DNA from: Marisa cornuarietis | Taxonomy: Eukaryota > Mollusca > Gastropoda > Architaenioglossa > Ampullariidae | Length of the DNA stretch: 64,000 nt | Direction: 5' to 3' | Assembly: GCA_004794655.1 (NCBI GenBank) | Contig: SMMW01000645.1 | Coordinates: 773,460 to 837,459, forward strand | In this document: positions 10,978 to 24,184 of the stretch, piece after piece | Layout: each line of letters starts with the position of its first letter | Position numbering within the stretch: position 1 is the first letter of the stretch | Notes under the pieces: model-generated | The model's database searches: none | Told to the model about the DNA's origin: nothing | What the model saw: the letters and a program-made list of their open reading frames with translations, nothing else | Translations under genes and position numbers: made by a program

Positions 10978-11903
10978 TTAAGTTGAAACAGTCCTGATTG
11001 CTTTATGTCTACCCTGATGATCTGAATCTGTACTCAGCAGCTTGGAGCTGTATACAGGGCCTGGCTTGAGACTGTTCAAGGCTCCACAGAGATCCTGAAA
11101 AGTACAATACAATGAATTTCCGCAAGAAGTCGTGTTGTAGGTTGGTTAGACTTTTCATCTATTGGAAGAAGTATTTTAGTATAACTTGTCTACGACTTAA
11201 TGTTCGTACTATGTTTATTTACACAACACATACATCAAGAAACATTTTAAATACGACACGCTTACAAAACGGGATATATTAAAAATTATTAGAGTTCAGT
11301 AGACTGGTTTGACGCTAATTTAAATAAGATAGAGACAAATGAAGGTACATTAAAAAAAAAGGAGGAGAACAATATCTGAAACAAAAAGAGATTAGAAATA
11401 TATGAAGAAACTTGTCTCCCATGAATAAAAAACATAACTATAACATATTACTTTAAAAACCTATTACCATGTCTGGCTCAACATCCAAGATGTCCAGGTT
11501 GGTTAACTTCTCCCGAGTCCACCAGGTCTTAGACTGGCAAGAGGCGATGGCTGTTTTCACTCTGGGAATTATATCAGGTCGTCTGGGATTGTGTATCAGG
11601 TCTGACAGAAGTTTCTGCACCACAAGAAGCAAAGAGTCGTCTGCTTTGTCCTTACTGAGCATGTGTTGGGCGCAGAGCAGGTTTGACATGTAGAAAAGCC
11701 GCGCCGCCCTGTCTTTCAGCTCCCGATATTTCTGTCTGGTCATTGATGCTCCAAGATGTAAAAGAGATGACTGTAAGGCCTCGACATCGCGCTGAATACC
11801 AGTTCTGCCTTCATTTGTACTGAAGGTTTTACTGTCGTAAAAGAAGAAACATTCAGGATTCCACAATTTCCAGCTCTTTTTGAACAATTTTTCCATCTCT
11901 TCA
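10978..11903 (-). CDS. ZNFX1: ZNFX1 exons 14-15: C-terminal region without an RZ-type finger
   Basis: Exon 14 (11903-11468) encodes a helical, Lys/Leu-rich segment ([20 protein letters not shown]) matching the coiled region after the RING-like part in ZNFX1. It either ends at a stop at 11453-11455 or splices at ATG|GTAATA to a candidate last exon (11094-10978). The candidate has a good acceptor (ACTTTTCAG), joins in phase 0 and gives 38 codons beginning [12 protein letters not shown] before TAA. Vertebrate ZNFX1 ends in an RZ-type zinc finger (GHW-x-C-x-NGH then CGGAM); I could not find it here. The exon 14 acceptor is purine-rich and less certain. Confidence 0.6.
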
Positions 11904-13367
11904 CTATCTTCTATCATGTTTAATAAAGAAGATTTTCAATTTTAAAATATTACCTCTTAAGACTAGCCAAAAGGTTCTAGAATATGAAGGTGGCTCGGAG
12001 ACCTCTGGCTAAAGTACTATTTGCAAGTCGCCTGAGCGTAAGAAAGATATTAAAGGACATCTAACTCTTAATTAAGGTAATAATAAGCTGCTCATCTCAG
12101 TTAACAAAATATTAGCTACTTACTGCCTGCTTCTAAAGATATCCAGCTGGTCTGTAACTTTCTGAAAAACATGAAGCAGTTTGATCTGTCTGCTGAAAGT
12201 CCCTGTTTTGTCAACATCAAAGGCCTGTTGCCCCTGCATCAGACTGTAAAAACAAATCCCTTGGTCTTTGACATCCTTTAAGTTTCGTATCAGTATGTCA
12301 TCAGATTTCGAAATATTCAAGCAAAGATGAGGGATCTTGTATCTCAAATGCTTTACTTCTGTGATATTTTCCTGATGTGATATGAGGAGTTCGCGATACC
12401 GCCATGTGTCCCAGGCGAAGACAGGAGCTTTACAAGCAGGACAAGGGAGGCTACTTTCGTATGGAAACGCCTTTATTTTCTCTTTGACATACTCATCCAG
12501 GGCTGCAGTTGTGAATATGTGTCTGCATCGAGGCAGCCTTATCGTGGACTGAGGACGGTCAGGTGCTTTTTCTCTTCCAATGCCAGGTGGCCATCTGACG
12601 AAATACTCTCGCTCGCAAGCAAAGCAGAAACAGGCTTCTTTACACTTGCCCGCGCACTTGTGTCCGCACCTCAGCCTTTTCGTGCAGCTCTTATTACAGG
12701 GCTCGCACGGGTCCAAGCACAGGGCTCTGCAATGCCTGTGAGGGCATCCGAAAGGGCAACGTTCTGAGCAGGGTTGGTAGGGCTCACCGCACTGTTGGTA
12801 ATGCTCTCCGTGCGCGCACGCCATCTTATACATCCTCCGGCAGGGTGAGCACGGGTCACCGCACCTGCCTTCGCACTTGTGGTCGCAGCCGCGGAGGGGC
12901 TTCAGGCACTTTCCTATACAGTTCTTATGCGCTCTTCCTCCAAAACAGGTTCCACAAGAGCCAGGACATGCGTGACCGCATTCTAGAGTTGCTTCACATT
13001 TACGTGGGCAGGAGTTTTCTTCTAGAACGACATCACAGCGACTGATGTTCGTGTGACCACAGGGCCAAGGACGCTCAACCTGAAAATAACATACATAAAA
13101 CTGATTTTTAGATAGAATGTAACTCGCTGTTTATCGGTTCACAAAATTTAAATGAACAGCTGTAATTTTAGAGGTATGGTAAAAGCTTTTCTAGTCGTTG
13201 GGTAGTGAGTTGTTATAGACCCCACTTTTCTTGGAACTAGCTTTTCCCTAAGGCAATAATTCCCGTCTCCTTTCCCTCGCTGCTTTACCTCCATTGCCCT
13301 CTATGGAATCAGGTAACTAGTTCCGATAGATGGGTCAACTGTAGATAGTTTGGTCTTTCTCTCTCTT

Positions 13368-13401
<34 letters not shown>

Positions 13402-16400
13402 GCGCGCGCGCGCGAAAGGTGTGAGAAAAGGTAAGTAATGAAATTTCAACCCATGAAAAAGTTTCCAAAAAGAAACGATTTCAGATATCTCCTTTCATCT
13501 TTCTCCTACCTCCACGCTACATTCATGTTTGGAATTCACATGGCATGTTCCGCATTTGCCGCTACACGTGTGTCCACAAGAACGAATTTCCCGACAGCCT
13601 TCCTGACACATCGCTCGATCTGGAGTCTCGAAGCATGCAACGGAGATGGTGTGCCCACAAGAAAGAATTTCCTGACATTTCTCTTTACACTTCTCCCAAA
13701 CTGGAGTCTTGGAACATGCAATGGAGATGGTGTGGCCACACTCTGGTATGATCTTACTGATGTTCATCATACAGGGTTGGCACGGCATGTGACACTTCTG
13801 TGGACACTGGTGCCCAAGCTCGCACAAAATCGTCGGACAGCTTTCCACGCATCTGAGCAGGAAGATAACATAAAATAGAAAAATAAGGTTTACGTCTCAT
13901 TTTAATAAATAAACGTGTGAAACTTGCATCAGATGATGTCTGATTTTTAAAAAAATCTTTGTAAACTTTATTTTGCTGTTAATCGCAGTTATAGCTGACT
14001 ACTGAATTTGTGGCCTTCCTCGTAAACTTTTATCTACTTAGCACCAAGCTTAAACCTTATTAGTTTTTGTCCAATAACTTATACTAACAGAACAGAAAAT
14101 ACCAACATACTTGGAATTTTATTTATTATTTGTTAAAATCTAACTCGAGTTGAACTTGGAATTACGCTCAAAGCTGCGAACAAGTTAACAAAATACAAAA
14201 GCAGATATCTGTTATAAAATTGCGTTGTGTTTACTTATTTTTGAAAGGCACACGTGGAGTGACACAAATTTCTGCTTCTAACCTCAAATCCTTTCACAAT
14301 CAACATGTCAAACTGGGTTAATAATATAACGTTTGAAGACATTTCTTAGCTTCACTGGTGGATAAAAGCATCAGCAACATTTTGAGAAACATATCTAACT
14401 TGTACTCTTCGTGGTTTCTGTCATAGCCATGACAGAGCAGGTGACATGTGTGCCCACACTCAAGTTCGGCTGCACACGGCAACATGCATCCTCCTTCTGG
14501 GGACTTCTTGAAGTCCTGCCACGGGAAAATGATTCTAATAATGTAGCGGTGTACTATTCTTTTTAAAAACCCAGATAAAGTGTCTGTAAAGAAACACATT
14601 TTTATGAACATTGTCCCAGATATTTTGTAGCTAAGAAGAACATCGAGATATTTGGATTCTTCCTCCGCTAACTCTTTGCATTCAACGCCATACAAAAATG
14701 CATTCTCCTGTCAATGTAAAAGCAAAATTGTTTTGTATTTCTATGTAATCATGGATTAAAGAGAGAAAAAGAGGGGTGTCGATTCAAGAAATAACATGTC
14801 CTTCTAAATTTGTTTGTTTGTGATAAATTTAATGGGCTTACCTTCCTTAACAACTTCTAGTTTAAAGAAAACGAAACAGCGCGAACTGAGGTTTAAAAAT
14901 CTTTTACACTTTTTAGAAGTTTGTACTATTATGACATTTACATACATGCAAGATTAGAACATACATACGTACGTACGTATATGCGTACACACATATACAG
15001 ATATGGACGTGTATTGTTTATGGTTATACAAAGTTTTACGTGACCCTGCAATTACCTCAGCCGTTGATACAAGTATTTCTCTGTCTGGGTGGTTCTCACA
15101 ACATAAGGCTAATGTGCGTCCGATCTGCTCGTGGTCTTTAGCTGTTTTGATGATGTTCTCCCACAGCTGACTATTTGCTGACAAGATTCTAACCATGAAA
15201 TCGAATAACACAGCGCTATCAGGTCGTGAACAAAACACTCACCTGCTACACAACATGACTTCAAGAGGCTATGACAGACAGTTTAACACGCTTTCTTTAA
15301 GTGAGATGACTTTCATGAATTCAACCAGTCAAAATTATAGGTTTACTGACAAGCAATTTTTTGTTATTGCATAAACAGCTTATTTTAGTCTTCTTTTTTT
15401 CATTCATTCATTGCTTTTATTCTTCAGCCGTATGAACTCTCTGTATCGCTTCCTTGCAATCCTTCTCGTTATCCGACTTTGTTTACCTACATGTCGGTCT
15501 CTTTTTCCATGTATAGTCAGTGTCTGTACTCTACTTTAATTACTCGTCTCAGTGCTCCAATATTATCAAAGAGTTTTGTTAACCATTGCTTACTGTCAAG
15601 TCATTAGAAGACAAGAATATAAGAAGGCCATACCTAAAGTTCCCAAAGGCATACAGGCCAATTTTGGCCCTTGAAAGAGCCACGCAGACCCGGTTGTCGG
15701 TCTTCAGAAAACCCACTTTGCCCTCTTTGTTGCTACGAACCAAGGACAAGATGATGATGTCGTTCTCTTCTCCCTGGTAGTTGTCTATAGCAGTCACACG
15801 TACACCTGTGAAACACAACATCAAACACATAGACAACCGTTAGACTATTTTACATCTTTCGTCAAGAAGGGTAGAGGGGGCGTATAGTGCTAGCTCTGGT
15901 TTCGGAAATAATAATAATAAAGTGAGAATTTATCACGAAATAGTCACAAAGATGTAGAAGGAAGAACAATGCGAAACTCGCTGCGTTCCGGCAGTAAAGG
16001 GAGATCACTGCAGATTTAACGGTAACGACTCCAGAGAATAAGGGTTGGTAAGATCAGGAGAATACTGAGAAGATATTGAGTAATCTTGTTAAGGTTTTAA
16101 CTACGAGTCTCCGTCCATCACACGTACCTTATACCCCTTAGGTTTGTGATACCAGGACCAACCTCCTACTTTCAGTTTATTGCAGCATTGCCCTTCTAAT
16201 AATCGTAAATAATTTAAGAAATGCTGACATCTGAATTTAGGCGTGTATTCTTTTTATTGCATAGTTTATTTTTCAACTCTTTCAGTCTTTGATTCTTGCA
16301 TAATATATTTTGTTAATTTTGCCTTCATTTTGTCTGGTAAAAAGTTACTTGTTACTTTCAGACGAATGTTTTCCTAGTACCATTCATTGTTGATAATTTG

Positions 16401-19400
16401 GGGATTCTATTTCCGCAACGAATAAAATTTTCATTTTCATTCCCCATTTATTATATCTAATGATATAATGTCCTCGTTTTATTAATCATTCTCAAGTTTT
16501 TATCTCTAATGCATAAGACACGAACAAACAAGCATTCACCTGAATAAAACTGTTGGTCTTTCATCATAATTTTTTTAACTGCGAATATCTGGCCGGTGTA
16601 GGCCACAAGGATGGTGATAGACTCTGTCGAGTAGCCCTGCTGAACAAGGTAGCGACACAAGGCTACACACAGTTCAGCCTCGTGATCGTTGGACTTGCTT
16701 TTGCCATCCACATCGCTGTCTTCTTCAACCTTCAAACCACAACGACAGAGAAAGCGATGGTATGAACTACAGGCAAAAATCACTGCACGCACATTCTACA
16801 TGCCTTCTTTACATTAACTTGACACAATGTCTTCAACCTTTTTATGATGCACCTCTACTGGTTTGTTTACATGCATGGAGTAATGACTCGGCCCACCAGC
16901 ATCTGTCTCGCAGAAATAGGTACCTAATTTACAAGGGAAAATAAAAATAATGGAAACAGAGGTCTTGGTTCTGCCTTTCACATACAACTTTCTTTTTACT
17001 ACCCATTTAGCCATTAGCCACGAGACTTTACATTTACCTTTTACGAGTGTAAAGACAAAAATCCGCCAATTTACAGTTGAGTATATCACCCGTGGGAGCA
17101 GCTCACCTCGTGATGAAAGAAAAATACATCGTGCTTCATCCCCCTCACGTGTGGCCTGTCACATGTTGTCGGGTGGTCTTGGAGGTCAGGGTACACGTGT
17201 CGCACGAGGCGGGCCACCTCGGGTCGCATGCGGTGTTGCAGGTTCAATGTCGAGTGCGGCAGGTCGTTGTTGACCAGACGTTCGAAGAGCGAGAGGTCGA
17301 GATGGTAGTCACGACACAGCTCGTACACGGTGGGCGACGGCCGCAGCTGCTGGTGGTCTCCGATCAGGATCAGATGCTGACAGGAGCTGCTCAGAGTGGT
17401 GACCACGTGAGCCTCCAGAACCTTCGTGAAAGCAAGCATGTGGTGATAATGTAAACCAGGAGAAGAAAGAATGTCAGTCGTAGTTTGTCGTGCAGACTGA
17501 CAGACAATGACACCAGTCAGTCTAGGGTCAATTTGCAATAAAATGACATCCTCGGTGGGCTATTATTAGAAAATGAAATAAGGAGGTTTCAAAAATTATC
17601 CTAGGCAATAAAACGTATCCAACTGCACTTAGAAAATGGGAGGCTGAATTTAAGGACTGTGACTGGGCTGATATATTTCAAAAGCCCTTCTATACCACTA
17701 TGGATACCCAATTGAGATGGTTTCAGCTACGACTTTTACACCGGATCTTACCCACAAACTCGTTTTTTTTTAAATGTAAGCTCATTACATCTCCTTCTTG
17801 TTGTTTTTGTAAACAAGACAGAGAAACCATTGAACATACATTCTGGCATTGTCCACTAAGCAAAACCTTTTGGGACCAACTGTGGAATATGTTAAATAAC
17901 CAGAATTATTTAGAAGAAATCCAGCTATGTAAAGAAATGGTGTTGTTTGGCATTGGTAAAACTGGGGGGTTGACAAAGCTTTGAACTTTATTATTCTCTT
18001 AGCAAAATTTTTTATTTATAAATGCAGATACATGAAGGCAGTACCAACAGTGGATAAGTTTAGGCCTTTTTTAAAGTCACGATATATTGTAGAGCAATAT
18101 GCAGCATTTATTAATAACACACAAATATCCTTTTGGAGTCAGTGGCTCCCATTTAGCCATGTGACTCTCTAAACGACAACACTATCTGTAATTAGGGTCG
18201 GTATTGTTGATTCAGTTATACTTGTTACATGGAAAATATTATGTTTTAGAATGTGTACACTGGTTAATGTTTTTAAGGAATTTGTGTTCAAACTCTGTTA
18301 ACATCAGATTTTTTGACACAAATGGTGTTGGATTGCTCTTTAGAAAAACTGTGTAAAAACCTTGTATATAACTTGTTGGTTAAACATACTTTTATAGCAC
18401 TCACATAATCTCATCCTATGAACATGTGCATGATCATAGATTTGACATTGAGTATGTTTAGGAGTGTGATAAATGTTGTCAGTAAGATATTTCTTCGCTG
18501 TTCTGGTTTCACTAAAACTGAGTTTGGCATTGCCTGTTCTCATAGTGGTTAGTATTACACAGTTAATTCCTTGGTGGCAAGGGTGTTTATGTGTTAGAAA
18601 TCATGTTACATGTCTCTTGTGATTCTTTAATAAATTGTCACTAAGTGTAGTCTAGTGCACAAAAAAAAAATAAAATAACAAGGAGTTACCTTGAGCACCA
18701 GCTCTCTCTAGGCTGTAAAGCACTTATCACAGCATAAATAATCAGATGGGATTTGCCTTGGAGTACTGTCAGTATCTTTTTGTCACCTTTTTGCAATCCA
18801 GATGGCTTATCATTTAACATAAATAGATATGGTAGTTGGGCTGTCAGTTGTACAAATACTTTTGTATGGGACATTCTAGAGATGCTGTGCATTGACGAGG
18901 AAATGATTCAAAATTTACCTTTATACATGGCAGGCATCTATTCATGCTAAGTAATTTTGTGTGTACACAGGAATTTGTTTTGACATAAGTGCATGATAGA
19001 CTTGCATACCTCCATGTGGGAATTTGTTATGTAAATATTAGAAGCAATCTGTAATAGCTTAGGAAATGCTCCATTTTGGATACTGATGCTAATATTTTTG
19101 TTATCTTTATTCAATTTTTGGTCCTTGCAAAGCAATTGATCTGGTCATGTTGACCATCTCTAAATAGGACTAGGTAAGGTACATGAAGGGTACACATGAA
19201 AGTTGTGTATGCATTCTTAATTGACTCGCAGGAAGTGCAAACAAGAATGTCACTTGTGGATGTGAAAAAAAGAAAAGGAAGGAAAAGGGGGTAAAAAAAC
19301 AAACAAAAAAAAACAAAACAAACAAACAAACAAACAAACAAAAGCACAGTTAGTGGAAGCTGGGAGGTTCTCTCTAGTTCTTTCTTTCCCTCTCTCTCTA

Positions 19401-22400
19401 CCTCTTTCCTCTCTACTCTTTTCCCCCCTCCTATACTTAATGGATGTGTCTTGGGAATGAAAATGTGATGTAATGTGATGTATTGATATTGTGATGTATT
19501 GATATTATTAAAAAAAAAAAAAAAAAACCTGAAGACCTAAAAAAATAAAAAAAAAATGACATCCTGGGGCCAGTTGCACAACATGTTTCTAAACCTTAAA
19601 ACTGTTCTAAAGAAGCAAAATCTCTTCTCTGCCATTTAGATGCATTGCACAAGAACATACACAAATTGTACTGACAGGACGGAAAGTCAGACTTAAACAA
19701 CTTTATCTTACTTAAAGCAATTTAAGTTTTAAAAAAAATTCGAAAATTGTGGTGTCCACTTAAACTGATTATCTAAAAAGATTTAAGGCCTAAAAGTGTT
19801 TAAAATTAGAAATGTGTTGTGCAACTTGCTCCTGGCAGTTCTCTAGCTTTAACTCCAAGGTGTCTGGTGGACCCATTTACCCGACCCTGTGGTGGTGTTT
19901 ATCCCTAAAGACATACTCACTGCAAGCTAATGGTCCTATGCGACATCTATGAGTGACCTAGGTGCAAAAGCAACAAAACAATTGTTCATCGATTCTTTCT
20001 TGAACTAAATATTCTATTCCTCAAACCTCCTTTTCCACAAGGCTAAACTAAGTGCAACATTATTCTTAAATTATTAATTACTTCTAAGATAGTAATTCTC
20101 CAAATCAGAGAGAACTCAGTTCTTTTTGGTAACTTTGTTCAGAAGGCTGGCTGCTTTGTCGTGATATAGCCTTAGCAGCTTGCTCGGCGTAAAACACCAA
20201 TTGCTCTCCCCCAACCCCCAACCCCACACACACACACCACCACCACCACCACCACAACAACAACAACAACCTGTTTGTTAACTAAGGCCTTAGAAAATGT
20301 TCATCTTTATTTTGGAAAGAAGTCTATAATTCGTTATCTGCTTTACTGTAAAGGTAATTAAAGGTAAAAACTTTACCTCGGCCGCCTCCTCCATGATCAC
20401 TATTGGACAACCGACTGTTGCGAGCAAACGGCGATATTTTGCTGCTGCCGTCGTAGTCATGCCAATGACCTTCGCTCTCTTCAGAATGAGACCGTCCCTC
20501 TCCATATTCAACTCCGACAACATCCTGGACTCGGCAGCGTAACTGTCAGCCAGGGTTGTAATGGTACTGGTGAGAGTTTTCTGGTGTTTTTGAAGCCAAG
20601 AGAGATACAGCCTGACACGCGCAGTCACATCAAGACTGACATCCCACACGTCAGTAACCATGGCAGCTTCTTCCTCTGACAATGGCGTCAATGTCTTGAG
20701 AAGATGAAGAATTTTTCGGCAGTTCCTATCCGTTTGTCTGTTTACCACTTTCCAGCTCGAAACCTTTGTGTCATCGGAATCTCTAATACCCTCTGCTGAC
20801 TCCTTTTCTCTAAACATCTGGGTAACTTCATCATTTTCGTCGTCATCCAGGAGGCGCTGTTTCTGGAGAATCTCGGCTTCTTCGTCAATATTCAGTTTGT
20901 TAGCACCATCTTTGATTTCTCTCACCTCTGTCTCTATCTCAGAGGTGCCATTCTTTCCAGCATGGACTGTGGGAAGTGCTGGCTGCAAATTTACTTCATC
21001 TAGCAGCGAATGCGTAACTTGCCGTCCATAACTTGTTTCATGTACCTGACAATAATCACTCGTTTCATCTTGCTGTGCTTCTAAAAGTTCATTCAGGACA
21101 ATCTGCAAAATCCCAACAATAGTGATGTTTCGGAGAAATTGAACAGTAGTTTCAAGGTTACTGTTTGGAGTGTGGCTACTTTCGAGTCCCTCCACAAATG
21201 TTTACGTCCATATAGCAACCCATTAAATGTACAGTCCCAAGTCTTTATCTCGCCCCCATCCGTCCAACACAAAAATTGGGCGAAAGGGGAGAGTGGTGAC
21301 ATACCTTGCTCCCCCGAAAGATATAACCGGAAAAATAAATCTTAAATGATTTTTCATGATGCTTTAGCTAAAATCGTCAAACAAACGGACAGATTTTGTT
21401 CATCGCTTGAAACACACAACGGACGTATTGAGTTATAAATAATAATATTAATATATAAATAAATAACTTTATAAGTTAGGACGATGTTCCAGAAGAAGAT
21501 GACATGAGTGTATTAGAATAAACGTAGTAGATTTTTTACCTCAAGATCCTCATAATTCCTGTCGATTTCGTCTATTCCAAGCCACAAACGAACAAAGTAT
21601 GGAGCATAGATGTCACGAGGGAGACCCTCGCGGCAGGTGATGGCTTTAAAAAGAGGCTCATCTATATCAGGCTGCAGGATGTGGTCAGGGAGTATTTCCA
21701 CTTCTGCTGCTTCTAGCCACTCCTCTAAAGCCTTAGGATTGATGTGAACCTCTTTGGCTTTTTGCACTTCATGCAACAGCCGCTGTTTTGTCTTCTTTAC
21801 CCAGGACCTACACAAAAAGGTAACACACTTTTCTTCTCAATCAAAATATTAAGTGCATAGAATAATAATTTACAGGAAGATTTAATGCAACAGGGAAACA
21901 ATTTGTTCGATTTCGATTATTTGTTTTGCAAGCATTTTTTCTGTATTCCTCGGTACGTCGGTATCTTAATGCAGACACTGAGGTACTGAGGACTGCAGAA
22001 AAAGTTACAGTCCATGGTATCATAGGCACTGAGGTGATGTTTGTGAGCTTTGTCGACAGTTCTATTTTCTCTCGACCAGTTAGACATGAACCTCCCAATC
22101 TGTAAGTGATGCCTGACTGTTAAAAATCAACAACATGATTATAATTACAGTATGAACAAGAGTAAATATCACTATAATAGTTTTGGTTCAACGCAAAAGA
22201 AAGTATTTTGGCAATACACTCAAGGGAGAATGCAATTCACGATCTTGGAGGCAAGCATTTTAGATGAAATCATCAGTTCTAACCTGTACATCTGAGCACG
22301 GACAGGAAAGCCTTCCGAGCAGATGTCGGCTGGTACATCATTTTGGTCAAAATCATCTTCTCCCCGAAGAATCTGTGATATCACCTTTTGGGCCAACTGG

Positions 22401-24135
22401 TCGTAGTGGTTGAAATCTTTTTTATCCTTGACAATCACTCCCCCACACAGCCAAACAGACATCAAAGACGACCCCATGACAGTCGATTTGCTAATTAGTG
22501 ATTTATACTGCTGAGGAGGTATGTGGGACTTAAGATCCTTTGCCTTGAAAATGTCAGAAAAAATCTTTGCTAACACTGCTTTTGTATGCGTAAGGCCCCC
22601 AGCTAGTTCTTTCATCCTTTCATGACGTAGATACATGATTGAGGAAATGCTTCGTGCTCTTATGTCGCCGCTCTCTTTCAGGCCTCTTTTCATTTGACTG
22701 ATGTTAAAAGGAGACAGGGCTTCACTCTGACTGCGACTCCCTACTCGCACGATGTCTTTGGGACAGAATTTCAGCATACCTTCTAGAAACTGGTCCAGCG
22801 CATGATTGGTGTAACAGACAATAAGAATAGGTTTAGTGCTGGAATCTGAATTCCAGATGCGTGCATTGTCCAGCAAAACCTGGACAATCTTCAACCCTAC
22901 GTATGTTTTACCAGTTCCTGGAGGCCCTTGGATGACTGCCAGCTCCTTGGTCAATGCCATCCTCACAGCTCCCAGCTGCAAAAAAAAGTATTTATATAGA
23001 TATGTGAAGTGTGTGATTTACTTTGCTAAAAGTTTGCTAAAACACTATTTTTAAATTTTATCTCGGTCACTAGAGATACATGGCTTGGTCTTGCGTATTG
23101 CATTCTTGATATAAGCCATTACAAAGGATTGCAGGATGCAAATATGAAATACCTGTGATACGTTGAGATTCCAGTCTATGTCTGGCCATTCATCAAAGTC
23201 TACAACTGGGACATTTTCAACATTGACATGTCTCGTTATATCAGTCAGAGCTGTGAGGTTCATGGTAACTTGTTTTCCTGCTGCAGTCAGGTAACTTGGA
23301 GGGTTGACCTCTTGCTGGCATTCCACGATGTAGCGGGACATTGGTATCATATCTTTCATTTCTTTGAGCCCCTCCAGAACATGACGGTTTGCCTCGAAGA
23401 AACTCACTGATTCGACCATCGTGAAAAGTTTGTCATTGGACAGTCGTGAGACTTCCCCTGTCTGGGTTTCGAAGCAGACGTGAATAACTCCTTTCTCAAT
23501 TTCCTTGTCTTCCCTCTTGGTGATGACAGCAAAGAAGACCGTGTCGAAGTTGTCGTCACTCAAGCAGACAAGCGACCCAAAAATGAGCCTCTTTGAGGAC
23601 TGCCATCTGACTTTTTTAAATGGCCTTATATCAAACTGTATGATATAATCAAGTGTTTTTCCAGGTGCGATGTCGATTATGCGTACATTTTGATACAACC
23701 TGAAAAAATAAATTTATGTAAGATGTCAGTACATCTCAACTAAATATATGCCTTGCCTTAATGTTATTGCTAAACTGTTAAATTGATATAATTTATAAAC
23801 TGGCAGTTAATATGACAGAATAAATCGTGCAAATTATGCTACGTAACAAAACAGGAACAGTTTCACTATGTTCCTAACAGTAACACTCTGATACCTGACA
23901 TCCATATTCTTGAGGCGAAGGTCATTTTGGTCTTTAGCTTTCACTTCTCTAATCCCATTCCGAAGAGGGCGAAGGAAATCCTCTCTTAGCAAACGGAAGT
24001 GAACATCCAGGTAATGATGAGCATCCTTGAATGCTCCGACTGTTTTGCTACGCCTAAAAGAACGAAACAGATACAGATCTGATGAATGAAAGATCTTGTA
24101 TTTTCACTTGTGGTCAAATGTTAGTAGAACTTGTT

Positions 24136-24184
<49 letters not shown>

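Noticed and set aside
16950..17454. Plus-strand frames of 107 and 125 codons
   Set aside because: Antisense shadows of ZNFX1 exon 7, which carries helicase motifs on the minus strand.
18686..18950. Frames of 65-68 codons on both strands
   Set aside because: They lie in the non-coding 3' region of the L1-like insertion; neither shows a known domain.
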